A DNA stretch of 64,000 bases. It comes from Micromonospora ferruginea (GTDB lineage Bacteria; Actinomycetota; Actinomycetes; Mycobacteriales; Micromonosporaceae). Shown here piece by piece: positions 33,611-42,745 of the stretch. Location: NCBI RefSeq assembly GCF_013694245.2, contig NZ_CP059322.2, positions 4,347,001-4,411,000 of the forward strand, read 5' to 3'. The translations under genes and the position numbers were made by a program. The notes under the pieces were generated by a model, which saw only the letters and a program-made list of their open reading frames with translations, had not been told where the DNA came from and did not search any database. Each line of letters starts with the position of its first letter. Position 1 is the first letter of the stretch.

Positions 33611-33844
33611 TCAGCCGACCGGGAGGCGCTCGGCCTCGGCGCGGGAGATGTCGTACTGGGCGCCGCAGAACGTGCACTGCTGCGTGTAGCGGGTGCGGAT
33701 CGGGATCAGGGGGATGAAGAAGAGGCTGAACTTCGTGACCCGCCGGCTGATCACCTGCGCGGCCTGGTTGCCGCAGTGGCGGCAGACCTGGGTGACGACG
33801 CCGGACCGGTCGACCTTGGTCCGCAGCCCGAAGATGAAGAACAT
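33611..33844 (-). CDS. Zinc-ribbon protein (77 aa)
   Basis: A small protein with two CxxC knuckles, CRHCG near residue 21 and CTFCG near residue 57, forming a zinc ribbon. Between them is a hydrophobic beta-rich stretch (FSLFFIPLIPI) that may be buried or touch the membrane. The family is widespread in actinobacteria without known function. It lies downstream of the phosphotransferase-fold gene on the same strand with a 43-bp gap, so it could be its last operon member. Confidence 0.7.
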   Translation of the reverse strand: MFFIFGLRTKVDRSGVVTQVCRHCGNQAAQVISRRVTKFSLFFIPLIPIRTRYTQQCTFCGAQYDISRAEAERLPVG

Positions 33845-33887
33845 CTCGGTGCTGTACCCGATGGCGACCTCCCTGACACCCGGGACG

Positions 33888-35426
33888 TCATTCGGGCCCG
33901 GGTGCGGCGAGCAGCTCGACCAGGTCGTCCCGGCCGATCAGTGCGAGCGCCGGGGGCAGCGCCGGCAGGAGGTGCCGCACCTGGAGCCACTCCCACAGCT
34001 CACGCCCTTCGGAGCCGGCGGCGAATCGGCTCCGCTCGTACGGCGGCACGTCGAGCGAGTCAGCCAGCTCGGCCCAGCTCGTGCCGAGCCTGCGGCAGAA
34101 CTGCACCTTGACCCAGCCCGGGTAGCCGGCCGGCGCCGGACGTGCCGGGGTGTCCAGCCGCGCCGACGTCCCCGGGCTCGGCCGCCGGGCCGCCAGCGGC
34201 TCGGCGGGCACCGCGACCGCCCGGGTGGGCGGGGTCACCGGGTGCGCCGTTTCCGGCCCGAAGGACTCGCCGTAGGCGCGGGTCGCCAGCGCCGCCACCT
34301 GCAGGAACCACCACCGGTCGTCCAGTGGAAGCGCCTCGTCCGCGACGGTACGCAACGCGGATCCGACCAGCAGGAGCAGGTGTTGGCGCGTCCACTCCGG
34401 CTCCAGCCCGCGGCGGCGGCTCCAGCCCGCAGCCGCCTCGTGGATCTGCCGAGCGACGGTCAGGTAGCCGGCCATCGGTGGCGCCGCCGGGTGGCGCTGT
34501 GGCGTGACGACGAGCTCGGCGAGCGTGGACCGCAACGACGAGCCGGGTACCAGCGCCGGCAGCCAGGCGGCAGCCACGGAGAGCAGGAGCTTGACCGGGT
34601 CGCGTGACACCGGCGTGACCGGCGAGAAGCGGCCCAGGTCGATCAAACGGAAGTCGGCGGCGTACACCTGGTCGCGGACCGGCACGAACACGTTGCCCGG
34701 GTGGAGGTCGCCGTGGCCGTTGCCGACGAACACCTCGACCTCCTCGTGGGCCACCGGCAGCGTGCCGGCCAGGAGGCCGAACGGGTCGGGCAGCGGGTCC
34801 GGGCGTCCGGGCAACGTCATCTCGTCCGACGGCCGGTCGAGGGAGAGCCCGTGTCGGGCCGCGAAGTCCGCGAGCCGGTCCCGGTGACCGGCGAGGAAGT
34901 CACCCAGGTGGCCCACGGCCGTACCCGTCACCGGTGCCGGGTCGTGACCGTCGCTCCACTCGTCGCCGACCGCATGGACGATCGTCGCGCAGAACCCGCC
35001 GAAGTGGACGTCGTCGAGCAGCGCCGACAACGGACGGAGCTCGCCGACGTCCGCCTGGGCGATCTCTTGCAGATGCAGCCACCAGTGGGTGCCCGGGATG
35101 GCGCACTTCGTGGTGGTCGGCACCATGTGCCGCCGCCAGAACGACTCGGGCGTGTGTTGCTGGGCCAGGCCGACCTGGCGGGTCTCCTGTTCCGCCGCGT
35201 CCGGCGGCAGGAGTTTCATGATCATCTGACTGATGGTTCCCCGGTCCGGGGTCCGGCGGACGAGGGCGACGAGGGCCCCGCTGCGCCCGTCGGTCAGCCA
35301 CCGGCGGTGGGTCCACCGGTACGGCTGTGCCCGAGACCACGACACCAGGCCCTGGTAGACCTCGTTGGGGAGCGCGGCGCGCCACACGTCCGGGTCGGTC
35401 AGGCGATCGCCGGGGGTTTGACTCAA
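33888..35426 (-). CDS. Phosphotransferase-fold protein with C-terminal effector-associated-type domain
   Basis: A 512-residue protein. I chose a TTG start because GGAAGG lies 8 bp upstream; a GTG at 35459 is the alternative. The N-terminal domain has the kinase-like catalytic loop GNGHGDLHPGNVF (Asp240, Asn245) and the metal-binding LIDLGRF (Asp263), so the catalytic core looks intact. A Pro/Ala linker leads to a helical adaptor domain at about 435-505 with QFCRRLG, WAELADSL, ERSRF and ELWEWL. The same pattern recurs in the receiver protein at 36263. It resembles effector-associated domains of bacterial conflict systems. It is divergent from the membrane effector gene. Confidence 0.7.
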   Translation of the reverse strand: MSQTPGDRLTDPDVWRAALPNEVYQGLVSWSRAQPYRWTHRRWLTDGRSGALVALVRRTPDRGTISQMIMKLLPPDAAEQETRQVGLAQQHTPESFWRRHMVPTTTKCAIPGTHWWLHLQEIAQADVGELRPLSALLDDVHFGGFCATIVHAVGDEWSDGHDPAPVTGTAVGHLGDFLAGHRDRLADFAARHGLSLDRPSDEMTLPGRPDPLPDPFGLLAGTLPVAHEEVEVFVGNGHGDLHPGNVFVPVRDQVYAADFRLIDLGRFSPVTPVSRDPVKLLLSVAAAWLPALVPGSSLRSTLAELVVTPQRHPAAPPMAGYLTVARQIHEAAAGWSRRRGLEPEWTRQHLLLLVGSALRTVADEALPLDDRWWFLQVAALATRAYGESFGPETAHPVTPPTRAVAVPAEPLAARRPSPGTSARLDTPARPAPAGYPGWVKVQFCRRLGTSWAELADSLDVPPYERSRFAAGSEGRELWEWLQVRHLLPALPPALALIGRDDLVELLAAPGPE

Positions 35427-35502
35427 GGCTCTACCCTTCCGTGAGCGTCCACAGGGCACTGGCAGCCGAGGCTACCGCGCCGCTTCATCAGGGAGGCTGT
35501 CC

Positions 35503-36111
35503 ATGGCGAGGGGGAAGATCCAACGCCGCGAGGAGGCACCGGGCGACGACGCCGACGACAGGGCGCTGACCCTGCTGAGATGGCACATCGAACGGTACGA
35601 CCGGTTGCGGGTCTCCACCGCGGGTCGCGCCTCGGCGGTGCTCAGCGCGGGCGCGATCCTCTCCGCCGGCAACGCGTTGCTGCTCGGTCAGCTCCTCGGC
35701 GGCGACGACGGCATGCCCGCCTGGTGGATGCTGGCGTGCACCGCGGTGGCCCTGCTGGGCGCGACGCTCGTGGTCGGGTCCCTGGTCAAGGCGGCTAACG
35801 TCCTGGTCACGGTGCGTAGCAGTCGGGAGATTCTGCCCGACGGCGCGTCGTTGCCCCGCAGTCTGCTTTTCAATGGCACCGACACCGTGGCACACGTCAA
35901 GAACTTCGACGAGTTCCGGACAGCGGTGCGCGGCCAGCATTCGCGCGACATCCGGCAGGCCGCCGAAGTCGAACTGTGGGTGGGGATCCAGCAGCACCGC
36001 CAGCGCTACCACAAACTGCGCGAATCGGTACGACTGCTCCGGCTCGCCGCCCTCCTCTTCGTCACCCTCCTGGCTCTCGTCCTGGTGGTCAACGCCGTCC
36101 TCGCCATCTGA
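35503..36111 (+). CDS. Pycsar-effector-like membrane protein
   Basis: A 202-residue protein with ATG after GGGAGGCTGTCC. A charged N-terminal helix with LRWHIERYDRLRVS leads directly into two TM helices (about 46-68 and 75-97). Then comes a long cytoplasmic helical segment (about 98-175) and a last TM helix (178-201). The H-x-x-R-Y-D-x-L-R element before the first TM pair is as in PycTM-type effectors, which depolarise the membrane when a cyclic nucleotide is sensed. No cyclase gene is visible nearby. Here it may be triggered through the adaptor domains of the flanking proteins. Confidence 0.65.
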   Translation: MARGKIQRREEAPGDDADDRALTLLRWHIERYDRLRVSTAGRASAVLSAGAILSAGNALLLGQLLGGDDGMPAWWMLACTAVALLGATLVVGSLVKAANVLVTVRSSREILPDGASLPRSLLFNGTDTVAHVKNFDEFRTAVRGQHSRDIRQAAEVELWVGIQQHRQRYHKLRESVRLLRLAALLFVTLLALVLVVNAVLAI

Positions 36112-36262
36112 CCCGCTTGCCTGGGTCGTCGCGCTGTGGTGTGCTCGCGTCACACTGTGCTGGAGCCCTTCATCCCGTCCGCAGCCCTGGCAGCCCGGGC
36201 GGGCCCGCGACGAGCGACGAGGCGCCGACCGACCGGAGCCTCGCGGCAGGAGGCAGGCCACG

Positions 36263-36997
36263 ATGCTGGATCAGCGAGCGGTCCCGCGCCGCCGTGGCGG
36301 CAATCCGTTCCCCGGCTGGGCCAAGGTGGACTTCTGCCGCAGGATGCAGCGGGAAAACGTTCGGGAGCTGGCCGACCTCTACGGGATCAGCCCGGTCGAG
36401 CGGGAACGCTTCCCTCCCGGCGATCAGGTGGCGGCGCTGTGGGAACTGGTCGAGAGCCGCGACCGGCTCGGCGAGCTGCCCGATCATCTCGACGCTCTCG
36501 GGCACACCCACCTGGCCGAGGCGCTGCGGCGATCCACCGGCGACACACCGACGCCGCCGAACGCCAGGCCGCGTGCTGTCGGCGGCCGGCCCGCGCCCAT
36601 CCCCGGGGCTCGCCGCCGGCTACTCATCGTCGAGGACAACGACGTGCTGGGGCGCACCCTGATGATCCGGCTGCGTCCGGAGTTCGACTGCACCCTGGTG
36701 CGCAGCCTCGAAGAGTGGGATCGGCTCACCGCCGACGGCCCACTCGACTTCGATGGCGCACTGGTGGACCGGCACCTCGAACAGAACATGAACGACGGGC
36801 TCGGTCTGCACGTCCTGGAATACCTGAGGGACCACACCGACACCCGCAGTGTGCTGATGACCGCCGACACCCCGGCCGGATTCGAGTCCGAAAGCGTGGA
36901 GCGCTACGGGGTGGTCGGCGTCTACCGGAAGGGTGAGGGCAATGCGGGGATCAACGTCCGGATCATGATCGATCGCCTGTTCAGCCCGGGCGGCTGA
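36263..36997 (+). CDS. Effector-associated-type domain fused to response-regulator receiver
   Basis: A 244-residue protein with ATG after GGAGG. Residues about 17-90 form the adaptor domain (DFCRRMQ, VRELADLYG, ERERFPPG, ALWELV), homologous by eye to the end of the 33888 protein. Residues 118-230 are a receiver: acidic pair Glu124/Asp125 in LLIVEDND, phospho-acceptor Asp169 in GALVDRHL, Thr200 and Lys223 (VYRKGEG). There is no DNA-binding output. The likely role is to take phosphate from the convergent histidine kinase and pass the signal by domain contact. It overlaps the kinase gene tail to tail by 17 bp. Confidence 0.75.
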   Translation: MLDQRAVPRRRGGNPFPGWAKVDFCRRMQRENVRELADLYGISPVERERFPPGDQVAALWELVESRDRLGELPDHLDALGHTHLAEALRRSTGDTPTPPNARPRAVGGRPAPIPGARRRLLIVEDNDVLGRTLMIRLRPEFDCTLVRSLEEWDRLTADGPLDFDGALVDRHLEQNMNDGLGLHVLEYLRDHTDTRSVLMTADTPAGFESESVERYGVVGVYRKGEGNAGINVRIMIDRLFSPGG

Positions 36998-39488
36998 GCT
37001 CCGGCGACGACGACGCCAGCGGCAGCCGGATCAGGAATAGGGCGCCGCCCAGGTCGCTGCGACCCGGATCCAGCGTCAGGCTGCCACCGCAGTAGTCGAT
37101 CTGCGAACGGGCGTAACGCAGGCCGGTGCCCTCGCCACCGGTGCGGCTGCTGAACCTCTCCCCCGCCTCGAACCGCTCCCGCTGCTCGGCCGTCAGGCCG
37201 GGCCCGGAGTCGTGCACCTCGATGACCGCCCAGTCTCCCTCGGCGGGGGCGACGCCGGCCAGGTTGCGCAGCCGGACCTGGATCCGACCGCCGCCCCGCG
37301 TCCGGAACTGCTGCACCGCGTTGGTGAGCAGGTTCCGCACTGCCTGGTCGAGCAGGAAGTAGCTCGCCTCCACCACGACCGGACCGTCCTCGGCGTCCAG
37401 GTCGAGCGCGGCGTCACGCTGGTAGCGGCGCTCCATGGCGACCAACTCCTCCAGCAGCTTCACGAGATCCACCCGTTCGGCCCGCAACCGCTCCCGGATG
37501 CCGTCGCCGGCTGCCTGCCGCGCCTTCTGCAGCCGGTTGAGGGTCTCCGCGAGCAGCTTCCACATCTCTCGCGGTTCCTCCGGCAGTACGTCGGCGTACT
37601 GCCGGATGCTGTCGATCTGGAGGTCGAGTGCCTCAAGGTCATTCTTGATCCAGTGCAGGACCGCCTGTCTGGACAGCTCGGTCTGCACGCTCTCCAGCAC
37701 CTCGTCGAACCGCTCGGCGAGGCGGTCGAGGATCTCGCCGGCCACCGCCGCCCAGTCGGCGCCGGTGGTCAGCAGCGACAGCAGACCGGCGCTGCGCAGT
37801 CGGTGACCGCCGTCCTCGGGACGGACCACAACCAACCCGGCGTCGACCAGCCGCTCCAGGGCTCGATCGACGTCGACGAGGTCGGTCGCCGGCCGCCGAG
37901 GCCCGTCCGCCTCCGCCTCGACCTGCACCTCCAGCAGCCGGGCGGCGAGATCGTCAGCGGTGAACGGCTCTGCGCCGAAGTCCATGCCGGTCAGGACGGC
38001 CGCGGCAAGCACCGCCTCCGAGCGCCGGTCGAGACCCCGCCGAAGGCGGGCGCAGAGGCGCTCGACGCCGGCGCGGTCGGCACGCCACCGTGCGAGGTCC
38101 TGCGTAGTGATCCGGTCCGGTCGGGAGGCCCGCGGCCCGAGCAGATGGTCGAGGGCGGCACGGAGAAGCACCGGATGCCGGGCGGTGTCGTAGATCAACG
38201 TATCGAGGGTCACTCCGTCGACGCGGACACCGAGCAGTTCGAGCAACCAGCCCACCCCGGTGCGGAACGTCGCCGGCTCGAACAGCAGCTCGGTGTCCGG
38301 ACCGATCAGGTCGTCGAGGTCGAGCTGCCGGCAGAGCTCGCGCAGCAGGTGGATACGCCGGGCGGCGTACGACCGGGCCCGGCCGTGGTCCGGCGCGACC
38401 AGCTCGAAGACGGTCTGGGGGGTGAGCACAGCGGGTCCGCCGGACCCGGCGGACGGGGGTGCGTCGAGCCGGAACCAGACAGCCGGCGAACGCTCCGTGG
38501 GCGGGGTCCAGTCCGCCGGGCCGAACCACAGCGTCATCCGGTCGGGAAGCAGCTCACGGGGCAGCCGCGCGTCGGTGAGCCCGCACAGCTCCGCCCGAAA
38601 GCCCTCCGCCTCGTCCGCCACCACGTGCGGGACACCTGGCACGTCGAGGAGGATGTGGAAGGCCCGCACGAACTCGGTGACCGTGCCGCGGTCGACGGTC
38701 TCCCGCAGCGCCCGCAACGCGTCGATCACACCCGCCGCGGCGTCGTCCTCCGCCGGCGGTCGCCAGCGCACGTTGAAGCCCGCCGGGGCCAGGCCCGGGT
38801 CGGCGTACCACTGCAACAACTGCACCAGCTTCCACTCCCCCCACGGCCAGGCGGCCCGGGGCCTCGCCGCGAAGGGCGAGGCGTCCGGAAACGGAGTCGG
38901 GCCGGCCTCCAGGATGTCCGTCGCCGCGGTCAGCTCACCCGCCTTGATGCAGTCCTCGACCGCCTCCCTCCACTCGGGGGCGTCGTCCGTCCGGGCGGCG
39001 AGCCGCTGGCGGATGTCCCGGGCTCGGGCCTTCTCGGCCTTCTCGATCCGGCCGCGCCACTCGTCGAACAACGCGTTCAGCTCGGCCGGGCGACCGACGG
39101 CCGCCCGGAGGCCCTCCGGCTCCGACGTCGAGAACGCGACCCGGCCCTCACGCTGGACAAGCTCGTTGCGACGCCGCTCCACGTCGGCCAGGGCCGCCTG
39201 CTCGCCGTCGAGGATCACGGCGGAAAGTGCGGCCCGGTCGGTGGCGGTCAGCGACCCCATCAGCGCGTCGTCCCGCCACAGGCCGGCGGCGACCCGGAAC
39301 TCGCCCAGCCCGACCAGCCGGCGGACCGCGTCGGCGGGGGCGGTCACCGGTTGGGCGAGGCCGTCCAGGAGGGCGTCGAGGACATCCGTGTCATCCGGGT
39401 CGGCGGACCGTTCCCGCACCGCGACCAGCTCTGGGAACCGCCACCGCTGCGACCACGTGGGCAATACGTCCATCAGGTTCTCGTTCAC
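36981..39488 (-). CDS. Large protein with C-terminal histidine kinase module
   Basis: An 835-residue protein with GTG start overlapping the PLD-like gene stop by GTGA. There are no TM helices. Residues 1-600 are helical and unfamiliar, with a winged-helix-like part near 500-590. A kinase module follows: VLHWIKNDLEALDLQI with candidate phospho-His612, N-box Asn719/Asn723 (RNLLTNAVQQF), G1 box HDSGPGL (760-765) and G2 box GGEGTGLRYA (about 784-793). All ATP-binding boxes look intact. It is probably cytoplasmic and activated by the helicase and PLD-like proteins made from the same operon. Its natural partner is the receiver gene it converges on. Confidence 0.7.
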   Translation of the reverse strand: MNENLMDVLPTWSQRWRFPELVAVRERSADPDDTDVLDALLDGLAQPVTAPADAVRRLVGLGEFRVAAGLWRDDALMGSLTATDRAALSAVILDGEQAALADVERRRNELVQREGRVAFSTSEPEGLRAAVGRPAELNALFDEWRGRIEKAEKARARDIRQRLAARTDDAPEWREAVEDCIKAGELTAATDILEAGPTPFPDASPFAARPRAAWPWGEWKLVQLLQWYADPGLAPAGFNVRWRPPAEDDAAAGVIDALRALRETVDRGTVTEFVRAFHILLDVPGVPHVVADEAEGFRAELCGLTDARLPRELLPDRMTLWFGPADWTPPTERSPAVWFRLDAPPSAGSGGPAVLTPQTVFELVAPDHGRARSYAARRIHLLRELCRQLDLDDLIGPDTELLFEPATFRTGVGWLLELLGVRVDGVTLDTLIYDTARHPVLLRAALDHLLGPRASRPDRITTQDLARWRADRAGVERLCARLRRGLDRRSEAVLAAAVLTGMDFGAEPFTADDLAARLLEVQVEAEADGPRRPATDLVDVDRALERLVDAGLVVVRPEDGGHRLRSAGLLSLLTTGADWAAVAGEILDRLAERFDEVLESVQTELSRQAVLHWIKNDLEALDLQIDSIRQYADVLPEEPREMWKLLAETLNRLQKARQAAGDGIRERLRAERVDLVKLLEELVAMERRYQRDAALDLDAEDGPVVVEASYFLLDQAVRNLLTNAVQQFRTRGGGRIQVRLRNLAGVAPAEGDWAVIEVHDSGPGLTAEQRERFEAGERFSSRTGGEGTGLRYARSQIDYCGGSLTLDPGRSDLGGALFLIRLPLASSSPELSRPG

Positions 39489-42400
39489 GTCGAGCCCCAC
39501 CTCTGCACCAGGGCGAGATCGTCCAACGCCGTCTCGATCACGATCGACTCCGGACCGTCGACCGACGCCTGGCGCAGCCGGGGCCAGAGGTGGTGGAGCT
39601 GGCGGGCGAAGACCCGGGCCACGTCGGCTCGGAGGTCCTGCGCCTCGCCCACCTCCTCGTCGTGGCAACGCAGCAGCGCGCCCGCCGCGTCCTGGATCCG
39701 CCGCATCCTGTCCACGTACGGCTGGGTGCGCGCGACCGGAGTCGGCTTGCGCAGGCCCGCAGCCTCTCGTTCGGCGGCGCTGAACTGCTCCTGCGCGTCC
39801 ACCCCACCTGCCCCGCCGACCCATTCCCGCACCGCGTCGACGTTCCGGTCCGCCACCGCGTCCACGATCGCGTGGTAGACGCCATGGGTGCCGAACAGAT
39901 GCCGGCTGGCCAGCTTGAACCCGAGACGGGCATTGCGACACTGGTCGACCGCGGTGCCCAGGGACTGCCAGGCACTGTCGAGGACCTGTCGCCGGTCGGT
40001 GCCGGCATTGTCCGCGTTGATGACCCGGAGCGGCAACGGCCCGCTGGTGGACTTCCAGTACCTGGTGGTCAGCGTGACGAGATCCGCCCACGGTTCGACC
40101 AGCTCGAACAGCGGCAGCAGGTCGGGCACGTCGTTGTCGACCAGGTTGGACAGCACGGCCGGCTGCCCGTCGGCCAGGAGCAGGTCCACGGCGGCCAGCA
40201 CGGCGAGAGCCTGATGTTCCGCCGACGCCAGGTCGTCGCTCCAGGCGTCGATGAGGGCGCTGCCGACCCGGGGCCCTCGACGCGCGGCGGCCACGGCGGT
40301 GACCTTGGTACGTGGACGCAGCACCGGGTCGACGACCGCCGACCGCAGCAGTGCCGCCTCGACGAACGCGCCCCGGTGCCACGCCTCCCCGGCCAACCAG
40401 TGCATCCAGCGCTGAGCCGTCGGCGTGTTCCGCCGCTGGTCCCGACGCAGCATCGCGGCGGCGGCGACGCGCAGGATCTCGTCCGGCGCGTCGACGTGGT
40501 GCAGGTCCTCCAGGAGCTGCCAGTCCTCGGCGTTCCCGGTCAGGTGGGCGACGACCACCCCGGCCCGGTCGTCGGCCGGCAGGTTCGCCACGGCCCCGAG
40601 CAGCCGCCCCGCCGCCGACAGCTCGACGGCCGGAGCCTGCTCACTGGCGACGGGTGCCTCGGATTCCACCACCTCGATGCCGAGCAGCCGGGCGATGTCG
40701 TCGACGACCTGCCTCCCGACCACCTCCAGGCCGAGTTCGGCCTTCTCCCGGTAGCGCGCGCCGGTCCGGCCGCTGCTGCCGACGAAGTCGAAGCTGCCCA
40801 CGACCGCCCGGTCGTCGGTCACCAGCACCCGGGCGTTGGTCGGCCGGCGCTCGGCCGTCACCGGCGTGGCGCCGCCGAGCCCCTGGAGGGAGCCGTGGGC
40901 GTCGCGGCCGGTCCCGGAGGCGGTCGACCGGTGGTAGACGAGCGAGATCCGACGGCCGGCCGATGCCCGCTCGTCGATGGCCGTGAGCAACCGCGGGTCC
41001 AGCGCGTCGGGGTGCGCCAGGAAGCCGCCGAGCACGAGTCGCCGCCCGGGCCGGCGCAGCGCGTCCCAGAGCAGCTCCCGGTGGGCCGCGTCCTCGACCA
41101 GGCGCACGCGCGGGAGCGTACGACCGGCCACCAGTTGGGCCAGCCGGGCCGCGGCGTTCTGCCACTGCTCCGCCCACAGCTTGACCTGGCTGGCGGTCAG
41201 CTCGTCCGTCTCACCCTCCGGCGGCGGCCCGGGTGCCGGGGCCTCCGATTCCGGCCAGCGGGGCGCAGCGTCGGTGACCCGCGCCGGGGCTCCCACCGGG
41301 ACGGGGTCGAACTCGTCGTGCCGGACCAGCATGAGTTGCCCGTACTGGTGCTGGAGGGTGCGTCGGGCCCACAGCAGCAACGATTCGATCGGCAGGCAGG
41401 GCCCGGCGTGCGGAGCGCGGACATGCAGGCCGACCTGCTGGAGGCCGATTTCGTCCCGGCGCAGGAAGTGGTAGCCGGTCACCAGCGCCTCCCGGTCGTC
41501 GGCGACGACGAGCGCCGCGTTGAGCCGGCTCGGCATGGTCGACGACAGCAACCGCGACAGGTCACTGCCGTCGTTGCGCCACTGAAGGCTGGACAGGGCT
41601 GTGCGGACCTTCGAGGGGAGTTCCGCCTCGCGGCCGTCACCCCAGATCAGGACCACCTGGACACCCCGCCCGAGCGCCGCCTCCAGCAGCGGGAAGTAGC
41701 GCATGAGCACGTCGTAGTGCAGCGTCGGGCACACCAGCACGATCTGCTGATGCGCGTCGGCGACGAGTTGGGCGACCAGTTCGTCGTGCCGTTCCCGCCC
41801 GCCGACGGCGGTGGCCTCGATCTCGGCGTCACGCAGGGCACGCAGCTCGTTGGCGATGCTCTCGTAGTCGGCCCGTAGGTCCTGGTGGCGTTGGATCCGG
41901 GTGCCCGCCTTGGCGTGTCCGGCGGCCGCCGTCTGCCGATTGAACCGGCTCAGCAGCTCCGGCAGCGTCGGTGGCTCCGTGAACGTACGGTCCACGCAAC
42001 CGCGGAGCGCCTGGGCGAAGCGGCTGTCGGACTGGTCCGCCACGAGTTGCCCGAGGCGGGACTCCGCGAGCGCCCGTTGGGCTACGGTCAGCCGGCGATC
42101 GGTCACCGCGAACCGGAGCAGATTGGTCGCCTCGTCCTCGCGGACCGTGACATCCACCGGCAACCAGCGCAGCTCCCCGGTGCTGCCGAGGTGGTCCGGC
42201 GCGAGGTGGGCGGCGATGACCCGGGGCGTCCGGCCGGGAAGGCGCTTCTCCTTGCGCCGGAGCTGGTCCCGCTCGAAGGCGCGGTCCAGCACGGCCAGCA
42301 ACTGCGCCTCGGTGATCCGGTCCTCGTGGGCGTTGAGTGGCGCGGGCACCTCGAAGCGGTAGTCACCCGAACGGCGCCGGCCCTCCTCGACCGGGAACAC

Positions 42401-42745
42401 CGCGCCGACCAGGCGGTCGACCATCAGGTCGACGGTCGCCTTGGATCGTTCCGCACCTCGCAGGGCGCCCAGCTGCATCGGACCGATCCCCGGCGCGGGG
42501 CGCACCATCGCGGTGCCGAAGTCCACCACCACGTAGCCGCGTCGCAGCAGATCGCCGAGCAGGTCCAGGGTGACCCGCTCGCCGAGCCGGAACAGGGTCA
42601 GCAGTTCCTCGACGGCGACACCGTCCGGTCGCTGGCAGACCGCGCCGAGCATCACCAACTCGATCGGGCTGAGCCCCTCCCCGTACCCATACGTGACCCG
42701 AACCCGGATCACCTCGCAGGGCACGTAGAGCGTGGTGGCGCTCAT
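39485..42745 (-). CDS. Tandem PLD-fold protein with degraded catalytic motifs
   Basis: A 1086-residue protein. A winged-helix-like start (about 25-80) precedes two phospholipase-D-fold domains at about 320-445 and 548-690. In place of H-x-K-x4-D they read NAALVVADD (409-417) and NARVLVTDD (637-645). The final Asp survives but His and Lys are replaced, so cleavage is unlikely. The last 400 residues are helical repeats. The start ATG overlaps the helicase stop and its end overlaps the kinase start, so all three are made together. A likely role is nucleic-acid or ligand binding without cutting. Confidence 0.65.
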   Translation of the reverse strand: MSATTLYVPCEVIRVRVTYGYGEGLSPIELVMLGAVCQRPDGVAVEELLTLFRLGERVTLDLLGDLLRRGYVVVDFGTAMVRPAPGIGPMQLGALRGAERSKATVDLMVDRLVGAVFPVEEGRRRSGDYRFEVPAPLNAHEDRITEAQLLAVLDRAFERDQLRRKEKRLPGRTPRVIAAHLAPDHLGSTGELRWLPVDVTVREDEATNLLRFAVTDRRLTVAQRALAESRLGQLVADQSDSRFAQALRGCVDRTFTEPPTLPELLSRFNRQTAAAGHAKAGTRIQRHQDLRADYESIANELRALRDAEIEATAVGGRERHDELVAQLVADAHQQIVLVCPTLHYDVLMRYFPLLEAALGRGVQVVLIWGDGREAELPSKVRTALSSLQWRNDGSDLSRLLSSTMPSRLNAALVVADDREALVTGYHFLRRDEIGLQQVGLHVRAPHAGPCLPIESLLLWARRTLQHQYGQLMLVRHDEFDPVPVGAPARVTDAAPRWPESEAPAPGPPPEGETDELTASQVKLWAEQWQNAAARLAQLVAGRTLPRVRLVEDAAHRELLWDALRRPGRRLVLGGFLAHPDALDPRLLTAIDERASAGRRISLVYHRSTASGTGRDAHGSLQGLGGATPVTAERRPTNARVLVTDDRAVVGSFDFVGSSGRTGARYREKAELGLEVVGRQVVDDIARLLGIEVVESEAPVASEQAPAVELSAAGRLLGAVANLPADDRAGVVVAHLTGNAEDWQLLEDLHHVDAPDEILRVAAAAMLRRDQRRNTPTAQRWMHWLAGEAWHRGAFVEAALLRSAVVDPVLRPRTKVTAVAAARRGPRVGSALIDAWSDDLASAEHQALAVLAAVDLLLADGQPAVLSNLVDNDVPDLLPLFELVEPWADLVTLTTRYWKSTSGPLPLRVINADNAGTDRRQVLDSAWQSLGTAVDQCRNARLGFKLASRHLFGTHGVYHAIVDAVADRNVDAVREWVGGAGGVDAQEQFSAAEREAAGLRKPTPVARTQPYVDRMRRIQDAAGALLRCHDEEVGEAQDLRADVARVFARQLHHLWPRLRQASVDGPESIVIETALDDLALVQRWGST

